This document shows positions 8,570 to 16,789 of a stretch of 50,717 nt of DNA, in pieces. Both the position numbers and the translations under genes were made by a program. The stretch is taken from the NCBI RefSeq assembly GCF_009857505.1, contig NZ_WWCP01000040.1, positions 1 through 50,717 of the forward strand, given 5' to 3'. Every line of letters starts with the position of its first letter. Position 1 is the first letter of the stretch. The notes beneath the pieces are model-generated. The model was given only the letters and a program-made list of their open reading frames with translations, was not told the origin of the DNA and did not search any database. Source of the DNA: Duganella lactea (GTDB lineage: Bacteria; Pseudomonadota; Gammaproteobacteria; Burkholderiales; Burkholderiaceae_D).

Positions 8570-8674
8570 GTCGGCTTTGTATGACAAAATCGCAAGATGG
8601 CTCGTTTGATGCATATCAAACAAGTCATCGCATGTTACGATATTGTTAGCCATCTTTCACGAAGGAGCGCGCGT

Positions 8675-8926
8675 ATGCTAGCCACGTTGCAGCCCACCAA
8701 AGAGCAGGTCCGCGCCTACATGCGGCAGCGGCAGCGCGAATCCTGTCACCGTCCGCCCCCGGTTCCTGAAGAAATCCGCCGCCGCCTCGGTTGGCGTAGC
8801 CATCCGGACGCCGCCGAACACGGCTCCGCTTCCACGTTATTCCTCCCAGGCACGATCGCCCAACTGGCCACACTGATGGCGGTTGAATGGTGCTTCCTTG
8901 CCGCCGGCGTAGGCCGTCCCAGCTGA
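8675..8926 (+). CDS. Small conserved hypothetical protein
   Basis: 83 residues. The ATG at 8675 is preceded by GAAGGAG, a strong ribosome binding site; the longer in-frame start at 8597 has none. The N-terminal half (PTKEQVRAYMRQRQ and PEEIRRRLGW) is basic and helical, and resembles small proteins I recall from Oxalobacteraceae. The C-terminal part contains a hydrophobic stretch (TIAQLATLMAVEWCFLAAGV). I do not recognise a function. Confidence 0.6.
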   Translation: MLATLQPTKEQVRAYMRQRQRESCHRPPPVPEEIRRRLGWRSHPDAAEHGSASTLFLPGTIAQLATLMAVEWCFLAAGVGRPS

Positions 8927-9195
8927 GCTTTTACTTAGTTTGATACTTCTTTTTACAACTAATATCGCCCATAGCACATAATTTAGGGTTAGAATCTCTC
9001 AAAATCTCACACAATCAGGCTGTTGCGTTGGCCTTTTTGTAATGAAAGCGCGTATTATCCTGATCTGGCGCGAAAACTCTGCTTACATGCCGTGTTCCGT
9101 CGTGCCGCCAAGGTAATTCAGCTATAAATTTTTCTGACCCATGTGTCGCTTTTTTGCGAATGTTGCATAAGAGGCACCGAACCTACTCGAATATT

Positions 9196-9438
9196 ATGTC
9201 CGCTCTGAAAGAAATCACCGCCTCGCCGACCTATAACCCGAACCGCGTCCTGGACGCGATCATCGAGAAGCTGCAGTTGAAAAACGACGCCGCACTGTCG
9301 CGTGCACTGGAAGTGGCGCCGCCGGTCATCTCCAAAATCCGTCACAACACCTTGCCGATCGGCGCCACCATCCTGATCCGCATGCATGAGATCAGCGATT
9401 TCAGCATTCGCGAACTGCGCGAACTGATGGCGTCCTGA
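9196..9438 (+). CDS. Small HTH-like conserved protein
   Basis: 80 residues from the ATG at 9196; TTG 9154 and ATG 9160 are also in frame and none has a convincing ribosome binding site. The segment LKNDAALSRALEVAPPVISKIRHNTLPIGATILIRMHE has the spacing of a Cro/C1-type helix-turn-helix, the second helix being PPVISKIRH. The remainder is one short helix. It is probably a DNA-binding or phage-repressor-like regulator conserved in Burkholderiales. There are 269 bases of AT-rich non-coding DNA upstream, in which I see no clear promoter, and a strong terminator follows. Confidence 0.65.
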   Translation: MSALKEITASPTYNPNRVLDAIIEKLQLKNDAALSRALEVAPPVISKIRHNTLPIGATILIRMHEISDFSIRELRELMAS

Positions 9439-9455
9439 GTACGGAATGCCATAAG

Positions 9456-9495
9456 AAAAACGGCGCGTACCTTGCGGTCACGCGCCGTTTTTTTT
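9456..9495 (+). terminator. Rho-independent terminator
   Basis: The arms at 9456-9468 and 9480-9492 pair perfectly (AAAAACGGCGCGT with ACGCGCCGTTTTT), the loop is 11 bases, and a run of eight T spans 9488-9495. It ends the small HTH gene. The A-run on the other side could make it work for the convergent gene ending at 9512. Confidence 0.9.
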
Positions 9496-9511
9496 AGCCC
9501 GACTGCAGCAA

Positions 9512-9718
9512 TCAGGCCGAGGTGCTGATGGTGGTACCGATGCGCTGGCCGCTGGTGTTGACGGTCGGCGCCACCGACGCTTGTGGCGGCGGCGGCGGTG
9601 GCGCTTGCTCGACGCGCTCGGCGGGACGATCCACCGGCTTGGCCTGCTCAGGCTGGCGTGTCGGGGCGGTTTGTTGCGTGGCGGTGCTGCTGCTCGGGGC
9701 GACGGATTCTATGGCCAT
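9512..9718 (-). CDS. Small proline-rich hypothetical protein
   Basis: 68 residues, low complexity, with a run of seven prolines in the middle and a C-terminal segment NTSGQRIGTTISTSA that looks conserved in type. GGGAG precedes the ATG at 9718. There is no hydrophobic segment or known domain. It sits between a terminator and the repeat-tailed protein and shares their strand-wise arrangement. Function unknown. Confidence 0.55.
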   Translation of the reverse strand: MAIESVAPSSSTATQQTAPTRQPEQAKPVDRPAERVEQAPPPPPPQASVAPTVNTSGQRIGTTISTSA

Positions 9719-9789
9719 GATGAACTCCCATCTTCTCTCAGATCCCTGAGTATGCCACTTTTTTAATCACGCCGCCGCATTTTTATGCG

Positions 9790-10371
9790 TCAGGCCGGCA
9801 GGCGTGGCCGCACGCTGTAAAAGCTCGACTGCTGCGCCGCCGCGATGACCGCGTCGGCCTGCGCGCCCGCCACGCCGGAGTGGGCGAACTGCGCCGCCAC
9901 GCCCGAATGCGCCACCTTGGCCGCCACGCCCGAATGCGCAAAGTCGGCCGCCGCCACGCCGGAGTGGGCGGTGTCCGCCGGCGCCGCGTCACGCACATAG
10001 GCTTCGCCGAAGGTGTCCTCGTACAGCGCTTTCATGCGCAGGCCCACGCGCACGTGCGCCGCCGCATCATCCTCGCCGCGCAGGCCGATGTAGGGGAAGT
10101 GGTGCAGAAAATGGCCGAACACGGCGTCGCAATCGGCCGCGTATTTGATGGTGTCGAGGATGTGGTAGTGCCAGAAGATGTCGACATCGACCAGCGGCGC
10201 GGTCTGCTCGAACGGGTACTTTTTCATCAGATAGAGGAAGCGGCGGTACTCGAACTCGACGCCGTTGGCGCGTTCCAGCGTCCAGCCTGCGCCGGACGCC
10301 GCGTGCATCAGCTTGACTTTGATCGGCTCCAGGTCCAGGGCGGCGATGGCGTGCATGGTTTGGGCATTCAT
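9790..10371 (-). CDS. Glycine-rich-domain-like (DUF1399-type) protein with AHSGVA repeats
   Basis: 193 residues. Residues about 1-125 resemble the N-terminal part of bacterial glycine-rich-domain (GRDP/DUF1399) proteins, with the hallmark VDVDIFWHYHILDT and later YAADCDAVFGHFLHHFPY. From about residue 133 there are four copies of a nine- to ten-residue unit with core AHSGVA, then a tail rich in Ala and Ser. Units 1 and 4 use CAC TCC and units 2 and 3 use CAT TCG for His-Ser, so the repeat is not a fresh DNA duplication. No signal peptide. AAGGAAAA precedes the start. Function unknown. Confidence 0.72.
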   Translation of the reverse strand: MNAQTMHAIAALDLEPIKVKLMHAASGAGWTLERANGVEFEYRRFLYLMKKYPFEQTAPLVDVDIFWHYHILDTIKYAADCDAVFGHFLHHFPYIGLRGEDDAAAHVRVGLRMKALYEDTFGEAYVRDAAPADTAHSGVAAADFAHSGVAAKVAHSGVAAQFAHSGVAGAQADAVIAAAQQSSFYSVRPRLPA

Positions 10372-10458
10372 CGGATTTTCCTTTGCGGTATTGATGCGGG
10401 TTGAGAAAAGCTGAGACCGCTTTTGATTTTGCCGCCGGGGGAGAAGTGTTACTTGATA

Positions 10459-12255
10459 TTAATCAACGTTTGGCCCGAAACCGGGCATAGGCAGTTCGCC
10501 CACCGGCACCGCGATGGCGACGATGGTGCCGCCGTTGGGGCTGCCGGTGATCGAGCAGGCGCCGCCCAGCAGGTGGATGCGCTCCTCGATGCCGACCAGG
10601 CCGAACGAGCCGGTCTTGTTGCGGTTGCCGTCGCGCAGGCCGACGCCGTTGTCGCTGATGGTCATGTTGAGCATGCCGTGGGTCTGACTCAGTTCCACCC
10701 GCACCAGACTGGCGTTGGCGTGCTGCAGAATGTTGCTCAGCGATTCCTGCAGAATGCGGAAGATGGCGGTGGCGCCGTGGTCGTCGATGCGGATATCGGT
10801 GTCGTGGTCGATCAGCTCGCACACCATGCCGGAGCGCGCGCGGAACTGGGCGATCTGCCATTCCACCGCCGCGTTCAGGCCCAGGTCCAGCACGGTGGGG
10901 CGCAGGTCGTTGATGATGTGGCGCACGCTCTTGATGGTGCTGTCGATCTGCCCCAGCATGCGCATGGCGCGCGCGTGCAGCCGCGGGTGGCGGTGGCGGG
11001 TGCGGTGGGTCAGCTGATCGACGTCGATGCGCAGCACCAGCAGGTTCTGGCCGAGGTCGTCGTGGATTTCGCGCGCGATGCGCTTGCGCTCCTGCTCCTT
11101 GATCTGGTCGGCGTGCGCCGCCAGCCGGCGCAGCTTGTGGTGCGACTGCTGCAGCCGTGCCTGGCTGGTGCGCAGTTCGCGCGTCATCTCCTTGGCCATC
11201 TTCACCGCCCGCAGGCGCGACGACGACAGCGTGTGAAACAGCAGGTAGAACAGCAGCGAGCCGGTGAAGCCGCTGGCCATCGCCGTCCATGGCAGCCAGG
11301 TGTCGAAGCGGCTGTACCAGCGCGCCTTGGGCGCGCTGAAGTAGGCTTGCCACTGGCGCTGATGAAACTCGATCGGTAGCGTCACGCTGAACTGCTCGCT
11401 TGGCCGCAGCCCCTGGTGGCCGGGCAGGCTATCGAACAGTTGCACCGGCGGCTGCGCCGGCTGGCTGGTGTCGTACAGTACCAGGCGGGTGTCGCGCACC
11501 TGCATCTGTTCCAGCGCCGCCTGTACCAGGCGCGGCACGCTGAAGCCGATGCCGACCGAGCCGAGATAGGCGGCGCGGCGTTGCGCCACCGTGTCCAGCG
11601 GCAGGTCGATGCGGTACACCGGCAGCCGCAGCGCCAGCCCGGCGCCGTGTGGCTGGTGCACGCTGTTGATCGGCGTGCCGGAGGCGCTCAGGCCGCCGCT
11701 GTCGCGTCCCTGCGCCAGCGCGTGCGCCACCGGGGCGCGAAAGCCGATGTCGCGGCCGATTTTTTCGCGGAACTCGGCCAGCGGTTCGATCATCGTCAGT
11801 ACCCAGTACTCACCGCGCTGGCCGGGCGGGGTGATGTCCAGCCGCGCCGGGTAGCCGAGCGCGGCGGCGCCGCCGCGGCGCGGATCGCGCTGGAAGCTGT
11901 CGCGGTTGGCGTCGGTGACGTAGTGGGCGTAGTTGATATTGTCCAGTGCCGGGAACTGGTGGGCGATATCGAGGCCGCTGACGTAGCGGTGAAAGCTGGC
12001 GCGGTCGACATGTTCGGTCGCCTGGAAGAGGCTGGCCGCGCCGCGCAGCACGTCGGTGTAGGCGTTGATGCGCGAGTCGAGGTTGTACTGCGCGTTGTGG
12101 GCCTGGTGCAGGAAGCGCTCGCCGGCGTCGTACTCAATGGTGCGGTGCGCCGCCAGATAGAACAGCGCCCCTATGCCCAGCGATAAAAGCACGCCCGCCC
12201 ACCACATCGGGCGGGGCGAGGAGAGCAGCTGTTTGCTCTTCAGGAAGATGGTCAC
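10459..12255 (-). CDS. CHASE-domain sensor histidine kinase (HisKA_3/NarX type)
   Basis: 598 residues from a GTG at 12255 with AGGG upstream; the frame is also open to TTG at 12276. A membrane span at about 18-37 is followed by a periplasmic CHASE domain (about 60-300, containing FPALDNINYAHYV) and a second span at about 320-341. A coiled region then leads to the HisKA_3 phosphoacceptor helix REIHDDLGQN, with His at about 398. The ATPase domain has the N-box ESLSNILQHA, the DNGVGL box and a GxG lid. Kinases of this type usually work with a LuxR/NarL response regulator, but none is adjacent, so it is an orphan here. Confidence 0.9.
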   Translation of the reverse strand: MTIFLKSKQLLSSPRPMWWAGVLLSLGIGALFYLAAHRTIEYDAGERFLHQAHNAQYNLDSRINAYTDVLRGAASLFQATEHVDRASFHRYVSGLDIAHQFPALDNINYAHYVTDANRDSFQRDPRRGGAAALGYPARLDITPPGQRGEYWVLTMIEPLAEFREKIGRDIGFRAPVAHALAQGRDSGGLSASGTPINSVHQPHGAGLALRLPVYRIDLPLDTVAQRRAAYLGSVGIGFSVPRLVQAALEQMQVRDTRLVLYDTSQPAQPPVQLFDSLPGHQGLRPSEQFSVTLPIEFHQRQWQAYFSAPKARWYSRFDTWLPWTAMASGFTGSLLFYLLFHTLSSSRLRAVKMAKEMTRELRTSQARLQQSHHKLRRLAAHADQIKEQERKRIAREIHDDLGQNLLVLRIDVDQLTHRTRHRHPRLHARAMRMLGQIDSTIKSVRHIINDLRPTVLDLGLNAAVEWQIAQFRARSGMVCELIDHDTDIRIDDHGATAIFRILQESLSNILQHANASLVRVELSQTHGMLNMTISDNGVGLRDGNRNKTGSFGLVGIEERIHLLGGACSITGSPNGGTIVAIAVPVGELPMPGFGPNVD

Positions 12256-12402
12256 CGCTTGCCCTGGATTCAACAATAATCTTTTGACTATCGGATATAA
12301 GCATTCATTGCGTCAAGCAATTTTGTGTAAGCGGCATTTGTCCTGAACGGTTTGACCACGTCGTTGCCGCGCCGGCGGAAAGGACGTGGCCAACGCAACG
12401 GC

Positions 12403-14169
12403 TTATTTGGCCGCCCAGCTGTCCTTCAGCGTGACGATGCGGTTGAACACCGGCTTGCCAGGCTGCGAATCGACGCGGTCGGCCACGAAGTAGCCGTGAC
12501 GCTCGAACTGGTAGCGCTGGTCGGCCTGCGCCGTGCGCATGCCCGGCTCCAGGTAGGCGGTGACCACTTCCTTGGCGTTCGGGTTCAGCAGCGAGAGGAA
12601 GTCCTTGCCGCCGGCGTCCGGCTGGGCGTCGGTGAACAGGCGGTCGTACAGGCGCACCTCGGCTTCCAGCGCGGCGGCCGCCGACACCCAGTGGATGTTG
12701 CCCTTGACCTTGTAGTTGTCCGAGCCCGGCGTGCCGGATTTGGAGTCTTCAAAGTATTTCACGTGCACGGCGATGACTTTGCCGTTGGCGTCCTTGTCGT
12801 AGCCGACGCATTCGGTCACGAAGCCGTGACGCAGGCGCACCCGGCTGCCCGGCTGGTCGCCGACCGGCGGCGTGTAGCGGAAGTAGCCCTTGACCGGGGT
12901 TTCCATGAAGTCCTCTTCCTCGATCCACAGCTCGCGCGCGAACGGGAAAGTGCGCACGCCCATTTCCGGGCGGTGCGGATGGACCGGCGACGTGCACTCC
13001 TCGGACTGGCCTTCGGGGTAGTTGTCGACGATCAGCTTCAGCGGACGCAGCACGGCGGTGGCGCGCGGCGCTTTCGGGTCCAGGTCTTCGCGCACACAGC
13101 CTTCCAGCGTGCTCATGTCGATCCAGCCGTCGGCCTTGGTCACGCCAATGCGTTCGCAGAACAGGTGGATCGCCTCCGGCGTGTAGCCGCGGCGGCGCAG
13201 GCCGACGATGGTCGGCATGCGTGGATCGTCCCAGCCGTCGACAATCTTTTCTTCCACCAACTGGCGCAGCTTGCGCTTGGAGGTCACCACATAGGTCAGG
13301 TTCAGGCGCGAGAATTCATACTGGCGCGGCACCGGCAGCGTGAAGAAGCCGCCTTTCGACAGCGTCTCCAGCAGCCAGTCGTAGAACGGCCGGTGGTCCT
13401 GGAACTCCAGCGTGCAGATCGAGTGGGTGATGTTTTCCAGCGCGTCCGAAATCGGGTGCGTGTAGTCGTACATCGGGTAGATGCACCAGGCGTCGCCGGT
13501 GCGCACGTGGTGCGCGTGGCGGATGCGGTAGATGGCCGGGTCGCGCAGATTCATGTTGGGCGACGACATGGCGTCTTCGCTGATCTTGGCGCGCAGGATG
13601 TGCTCGCCGTCAGCGTATTGGCCGGCCTTCATGTCGCGGAACAGTTGCAGCGACTCGGCCGCCGGACGGTTGCGGAACGGCGAGTTGGTGCCCGGCGTGC
13701 TGAAATTGCCGCGGTTGGCCGCCATCTCGTCGGCCGACTGGCTGTCGACGTAGGCGTGGCCTTGCTCGATCAGCCACTCGGCCATCGCGTACAGCTGGTC
13801 GAAGTAGTCCGACGCGTAGTGCAGGTGGTGCTCGACCGAGCCGTCCGCCGCCGGATAGTCGTAGTCGAAGCCCAGCCACTTGACGCTGTCGATGATGGTG
13901 TCGACGTATTCCTGCTCTTCCTTGGCCGGGTTGGTGTCGTCGAAGCGCAGGTTGCAGCGGCCCTGGTAGTCGCGCGCCAGGCCGAAGTTCAGGCAGATCG
14001 ATTTGGCGTGGCCCACGTGCAGATAGCCGTTCGGCTCCGGCGGGAAGCGGGTGATGACGCTCGGCATGCCGTCGCGGACGTGGGTGCCCGCCGCCAGGTC
14101 GTGTTCGACGATGGCGCGCAGGAAATTGGAGGGAAGGGCGGGCGCTGGGGTGTTTTTGTCGTTGCTCAT
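12403..14169 (-). CDS. glnS: Glutaminyl-tRNA synthetase
   Basis: 588 residues. Class I synthetase with the HIGH-like motif in RFPPEPNGYLHVGHAKS near the start and the KMSKS-like loop VVTSKRKLRQLVEE. The C-terminal anticodon-binding beta-barrels run to PVFNRIVTLKDSW. It charges tRNA-Gln with glutamine. I start at the ATG at 14169 (MSNDKNTP), since the 41 codons upstream lie in the divergent promoter region. The start has no strong Shine-Dalgarno. Confidence 0.96.
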   Translation of the reverse strand: MSNDKNTPAPALPSNFLRAIVEHDLAAGTHVRDGMPSVITRFPPEPNGYLHVGHAKSICLNFGLARDYQGRCNLRFDDTNPAKEEQEYVDTIIDSVKWLGFDYDYPAADGSVEHHLHYASDYFDQLYAMAEWLIEQGHAYVDSQSADEMAANRGNFSTPGTNSPFRNRPAAESLQLFRDMKAGQYADGEHILRAKISEDAMSSPNMNLRDPAIYRIRHAHHVRTGDAWCIYPMYDYTHPISDALENITHSICTLEFQDHRPFYDWLLETLSKGGFFTLPVPRQYEFSRLNLTYVVTSKRKLRQLVEEKIVDGWDDPRMPTIVGLRRRGYTPEAIHLFCERIGVTKADGWIDMSTLEGCVREDLDPKAPRATAVLRPLKLIVDNYPEGQSEECTSPVHPHRPEMGVRTFPFARELWIEEEDFMETPVKGYFRYTPPVGDQPGSRVRLRHGFVTECVGYDKDANGKVIAVHVKYFEDSKSGTPGSDNYKVKGNIHWVSAAAALEAEVRLYDRLFTDAQPDAGGKDFLSLLNPNAKEVVTAYLEPGMRTAQADQRYQFERHGYFVADRVDSQPGKPVFNRIVTLKDSWAAK

Positions 14170-14244
14170 CTGAAGGGTGGCTATGCTCGAAAGTTCTATA
14201 TTGAAGCATTTTACCGTATTGCCGATAGGGATATGGCGGCGCGG

Positions 14245-14250
14245 TATAAT
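14245..14250 (+). promoter_or_regulatory. Probable -10 element for the J-domain gene
   Basis: A perfect TATAAT lies 43 bases before the J-domain start, between two divergent genes. The best -35 match, TTGCCG at 14219-14224, is 20 bases away, which is longer than usual. The minus strand here must also hold the glnS promoter, which I could not place. Confidence 0.5.
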
Positions 14251-14293
14251 GATCGATTGATTTGTTTCAGCACCACGGCCCGGAGTTTCCAAA

Positions 14294-14587
14294 ATGGAAA
14301 ATTATTACAACACACTGGGTATCGCGCCGAACGCCAGCGAAGATGACATCAAAAAGGTCTATCGCTCGCTGGCCATGCGCTTCCACCCGGACCGCAATCC
14401 CGAGCCCGGCGCCGACGCCCGCTTCAAGGCCGTCACCAAGGCCTACGAGATTCTGTCGGACCCGGTCAAGCGCGACGAGTACAACCAGAGCCTGAACCAC
14501 CGCATCATCATCGACTCCGAAGCCGAGGCCTACCAGCTGTGGCGTTCGCTGTTCGCGCTGCACGGCACCACGCTGCCGGCGGCTTGA
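14294..14587 (+). CDS. Stand-alone J-domain protein
   Basis: 97 residues. Residues about 3-66 form a complete J-domain with helix II basic residues (KKVYRSLAMRF), the invariant HPD at 31-33 and FKAVTKAYEILSD. There is no Gly/Phe linker, zinc-finger or C-terminal client domain, only a short tail (about 67-97). It should stimulate the ATPase of an Hsp70. It leads a tight row of three unknown genes, the next starting 32 bases downstream, which suggests that it serves them or their product. Confidence 0.9.
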   Translation: MENYYNTLGIAPNASEDDIKKVYRSLAMRFHPDRNPEPGADARFKAVTKAYEILSDPVKRDEYNQSLNHRIIIDSEAEAYQLWRSLFALHGTTLPAA

Positions 14588-14619
14588 TACCTGTTTTAAA
14601 AAGATTGAGAAAACCAGCA

Positions 14620-15120
14620 ATGAGAAAAGTACACCCCGAGTTCGCCTATCAAGCGCGCGAGCTGGAAGGCCAGATCGAAGGCATCCTGGGCGATCCGCCG
14701 GATCAAAAGAACTACCAGCGCATGGTCGACGCGCTGGTGGGCGAGTACGCCCAGGGCGGCGGCATCGAAGACGTCAACATGCTGGCCTTCGCGCTGGTCG
14801 ACCACATCGCGTTCAGCGACCCGAAAGGCCTGCTGGCCGAAGCCGAGGACTACGAGTTCGGCGACGCCGCGCGCGTGTTGTCCATGGCCTCGTGCAAGGG
14901 TGACGAGGCGGCCAAAATGTATGCGGCGATCGCCGAGTCGATGCCGGATCTGGCGCGCCAGGCCGTCATCACCGCCTTCCTGCACAAGAACCCGCGCCGT
15001 TGGGACGACGACGACCAGTCGCTGGACCAGCTGTCGCGCAACGACGACGGCGACGATGTCGAAGACGAGGACGTCGCCAGCGACGACTTTGCCCAGATGT
15101 TCGACAAGGATGGAGATTAA
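14620..15120 (+). CDS. Unknown soluble acidic-tailed protein of the J-domain cluster
   Basis: 166 residues from the ATG at 14620. The first about 125 residues look helical (YQARELEGQIEGILGD, KNYQRMVDALVGEYAQGG, AAKMYAAIAES). The tail is strongly acidic with many Asp residues and a final FAQMFDKDGD. No signal peptide, membrane span or known catalytic motif is seen. It lies 32 bases after the J-domain gene and 2 bases before the next gene. I do not recognise the family. Confidence 0.72.
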   Translation: MRKVHPEFAYQARELEGQIEGILGDPPDQKNYQRMVDALVGEYAQGGGIEDVNMLAFALVDHIAFSDPKGLLAEAEDYEFGDAARVLSMASCKGDEAAKMYAAIAESMPDLARQAVITAFLHKNPRRWDDDDQSLDQLSRNDDGDDVEDEDVASDDFAQMFDKDGD

Positions 15121-15122
15121 GC

Positions 15123-15902
15123 ATGTCCGATGACAACCCAAGCGCTAATCTGCCCGCACTGAGCAAGCAAGTGACTGAGCTGGTGCTGGCCGGCTCGCTG
15201 AGCCACGCCGAGGAAGCCTTCGCCGAAGCCGCCGACCAGTTCGGCGACCTGGCGGTGGTGGAAGTGCTCAACAACATCCCGCCGCAAGTGACCGCGCTGC
15301 ACATGGCCGGCTTCGACGGCGGCAAGCTGTCGCTGACCACCTTGCTGGTGCCGCCGAAGGCCTGGGCCGACAGTCTGGCCTTCATCGCCGCCACCTGGCC
15401 GGACGACCAGATCGAGGACGATCCGGAGCGCATCGCCGAGTCGCTGTTCGCCCATGTCCACGGCGTGGCCTTCGCCACCGACGACGAGGAACGCCGCAAC
15501 GAACTGCTGGCGGCGGCCTCGGCCACCGACCATGGCGCCACCATCTTCGCCATCCTGTTCTCGCTGGCGCCGAAGGAAATCCTGGAAGTGGCCGGCGAAG
15601 TGATCTCGAAAGGCCCGTACCTGACCGGCCAGACCTCGTCCGACAGCGATGTCGTGCCGGTGGCGATCGCGCTGGCGCAGGCGTCGGAAGATGGCTGGGA
15701 CCGCGCGCTGTTCGAGCTGTTCCCGGAATTCCGCCACAGCGCCGACCTGGCCGACGCCGAGTACGACGACGATCCGGACGCCGAGCCGAGCATCCTGCAG
15801 CGCTCGACCAAGGAGCTGCTGTACCGTCTGCGCAAGCAGGTACCGTCCACGCGCAGCGCGAAGACCTCGCGCCGCTCGGTCGGCACCAACATCTTCGCGT
15901 GA
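15123..15902 (+). CDS. Unknown soluble protein of the J-domain cluster
   Basis: 259 residues starting with an ATG two bases after the previous stop. The body is largely predicted helix with acidic patches (DDQIEDDPERIAESLF, DAEYDDDPDAEPS), and the last about 35 residues turn basic (LLYRLRKQ, RSAKTSRRS). No signal sequence or membrane span. No motif I can name. It overlaps the next gene at GTGA (15899-15902), so translation is probably coupled. Confidence 0.72.
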   Translation: MSDDNPSANLPALSKQVTELVLAGSLSHAEEAFAEAADQFGDLAVVEVLNNIPPQVTALHMAGFDGGKLSLTTLLVPPKAWADSLAFIAATWPDDQIEDDPERIAESLFAHVHGVAFATDDEERRNELLAAASATDHGATIFAILFSLAPKEILEVAGEVISKGPYLTGQTSSDSDVVPVAIALAQASEDGWDRALFELFPEFRHSADLADAEYDDDPDAEPSILQRSTKELLYRLRKQVPSTRSAKTSRRSVGTNIFA

Positions 15903-16789
15903 CGGGTGGCCGATCGATGTTGCCTGCAATCGTAGTAGCAACCCTGCCGCGCCTGACCCGCGCGATCCAGCAACTGGCCATGCACCCGGACGATGACGCC
16001 GCCTACACGCTGGCCGACGAGCTGACCGGCATCACCGCCATGGTGGCCGAGAAGTTCACCAACGACCGCACCGCGGACGGCATCCAGAAGGCACTGCAGC
16101 TGACCACCGGCTGCGTGTCGCTGGGGCTGGAGCACGCGGTACCGGGCGATGACGACCTGGCCGCGCTGGACCTGCTGATCGACGAGGGCGCGGAACACGC
16201 CTTCCAGATCGGCTTCCGCATGATCAAGGACCTGGCGGCCCTGCCCGAGGACACGCTGGTGGGCGAGTACGACACCGACCCGGTGTATGCGGCGCGACGC
16301 CTGCGCGAGAAGTTCATCGATATCTGCCAGACCGACCCGAACCAGAACTGGGACGGCGCCGCCCGCTACGCGCTGCAGTTCCGGCAGCGCAAGGAAGTGC
16401 AGGCGGTGGTGCGGCTGGCCAACTGGCTGCGTCGCCACAACACGGACGGCCCGGTCAGCGACGCCGACCTGAACGCGGAAGGCGTGATCGCGCTGGCGGT
16501 CATCTTTGCGGTGGAGGGCGGTGGTCACATCGTCGCGCGCACCGGGCAGAAGGAGTTCGAGCGCTTCGTCAAGGCGGTGCGCAAGAACAAGCCGGATTAC
16601 GAGGCCGGCTGGGCCGAGCTGGTGGCCAGGGTGCCGGTGCAGCATCATCCGGTGCTGCTGGAGCGCATCGACAGCTATCGTCAGACCTGCACCGTGCTGC
16701 AGAACATCAAGGGCCGCACGGCGATGAAAACACTGTTCGCGGAACTGGAAAACTACGCCGGCTCCGAGCTGGACGCGGACTACTCCTGA
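15899..16789 (+). CDS. Unknown soluble protein, last gene of the J-domain cluster
   Basis: 296 residues if the GTG at 15899 is used, which overlaps the previous stop; the ATG at 15917 is an alternative giving 290 residues. Mostly helical, for example LPRLTRAIQQLAMHPDDD, RLREKFIDICQTDP and KEFERFVKAVRKNKPDY. Tandem helical segments suggest a repeat-like or scaffold fold, but I see no TPR or HEAT consensus. No secretion signal. Its last 10 bases overlap the convergent LysR gene. Function unknown. Confidence 0.72.
   Translation: MTGGRSMLPAIVVATLPRLTRAIQQLAMHPDDDAAYTLADELTGITAMVAEKFTNDRTADGIQKALQLTTGCVSLGLEHAVPGDDDLAALDLLIDEGAEHAFQIGFRMIKDLAALPEDTLVGEYDTDPVYAARRLREKFIDICQTDPNQNWDGAARYALQFRQRKEVQAVVRLANWLRRHNTDGPVSDADLNAEGVIALAVIFAVEGGGHIVARTGQKEFERFVKAVRKNKPDYEAGWAELVARVPVQHHPVLLERIDSYRQTCTVLQNIKGRTAMKTLFAELENYAGSELDADYS

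Noticed and set aside
8927..9195. Possible non-coding RNA in the AT-rich stretch before the small HTH gene
   Set aside because: I saw AT-rich sequence but no stable hairpin followed by T, and no good promoter pair, so there is no support beyond base composition.
9865..9975. Regular repeats resembling a small CRISPR or satellite
   Set aside because: The repeats are in frame inside a protein, only about 27-30 bases apart, with no unique spacers, so they are coding repeats.
12352..14346. A 664-codon open frame on the plus strand opposite glnS
   Set aside because: It covers glnS in antisense with Val/Arg/His-rich sequence. The real gene is glnS on the minus strand.
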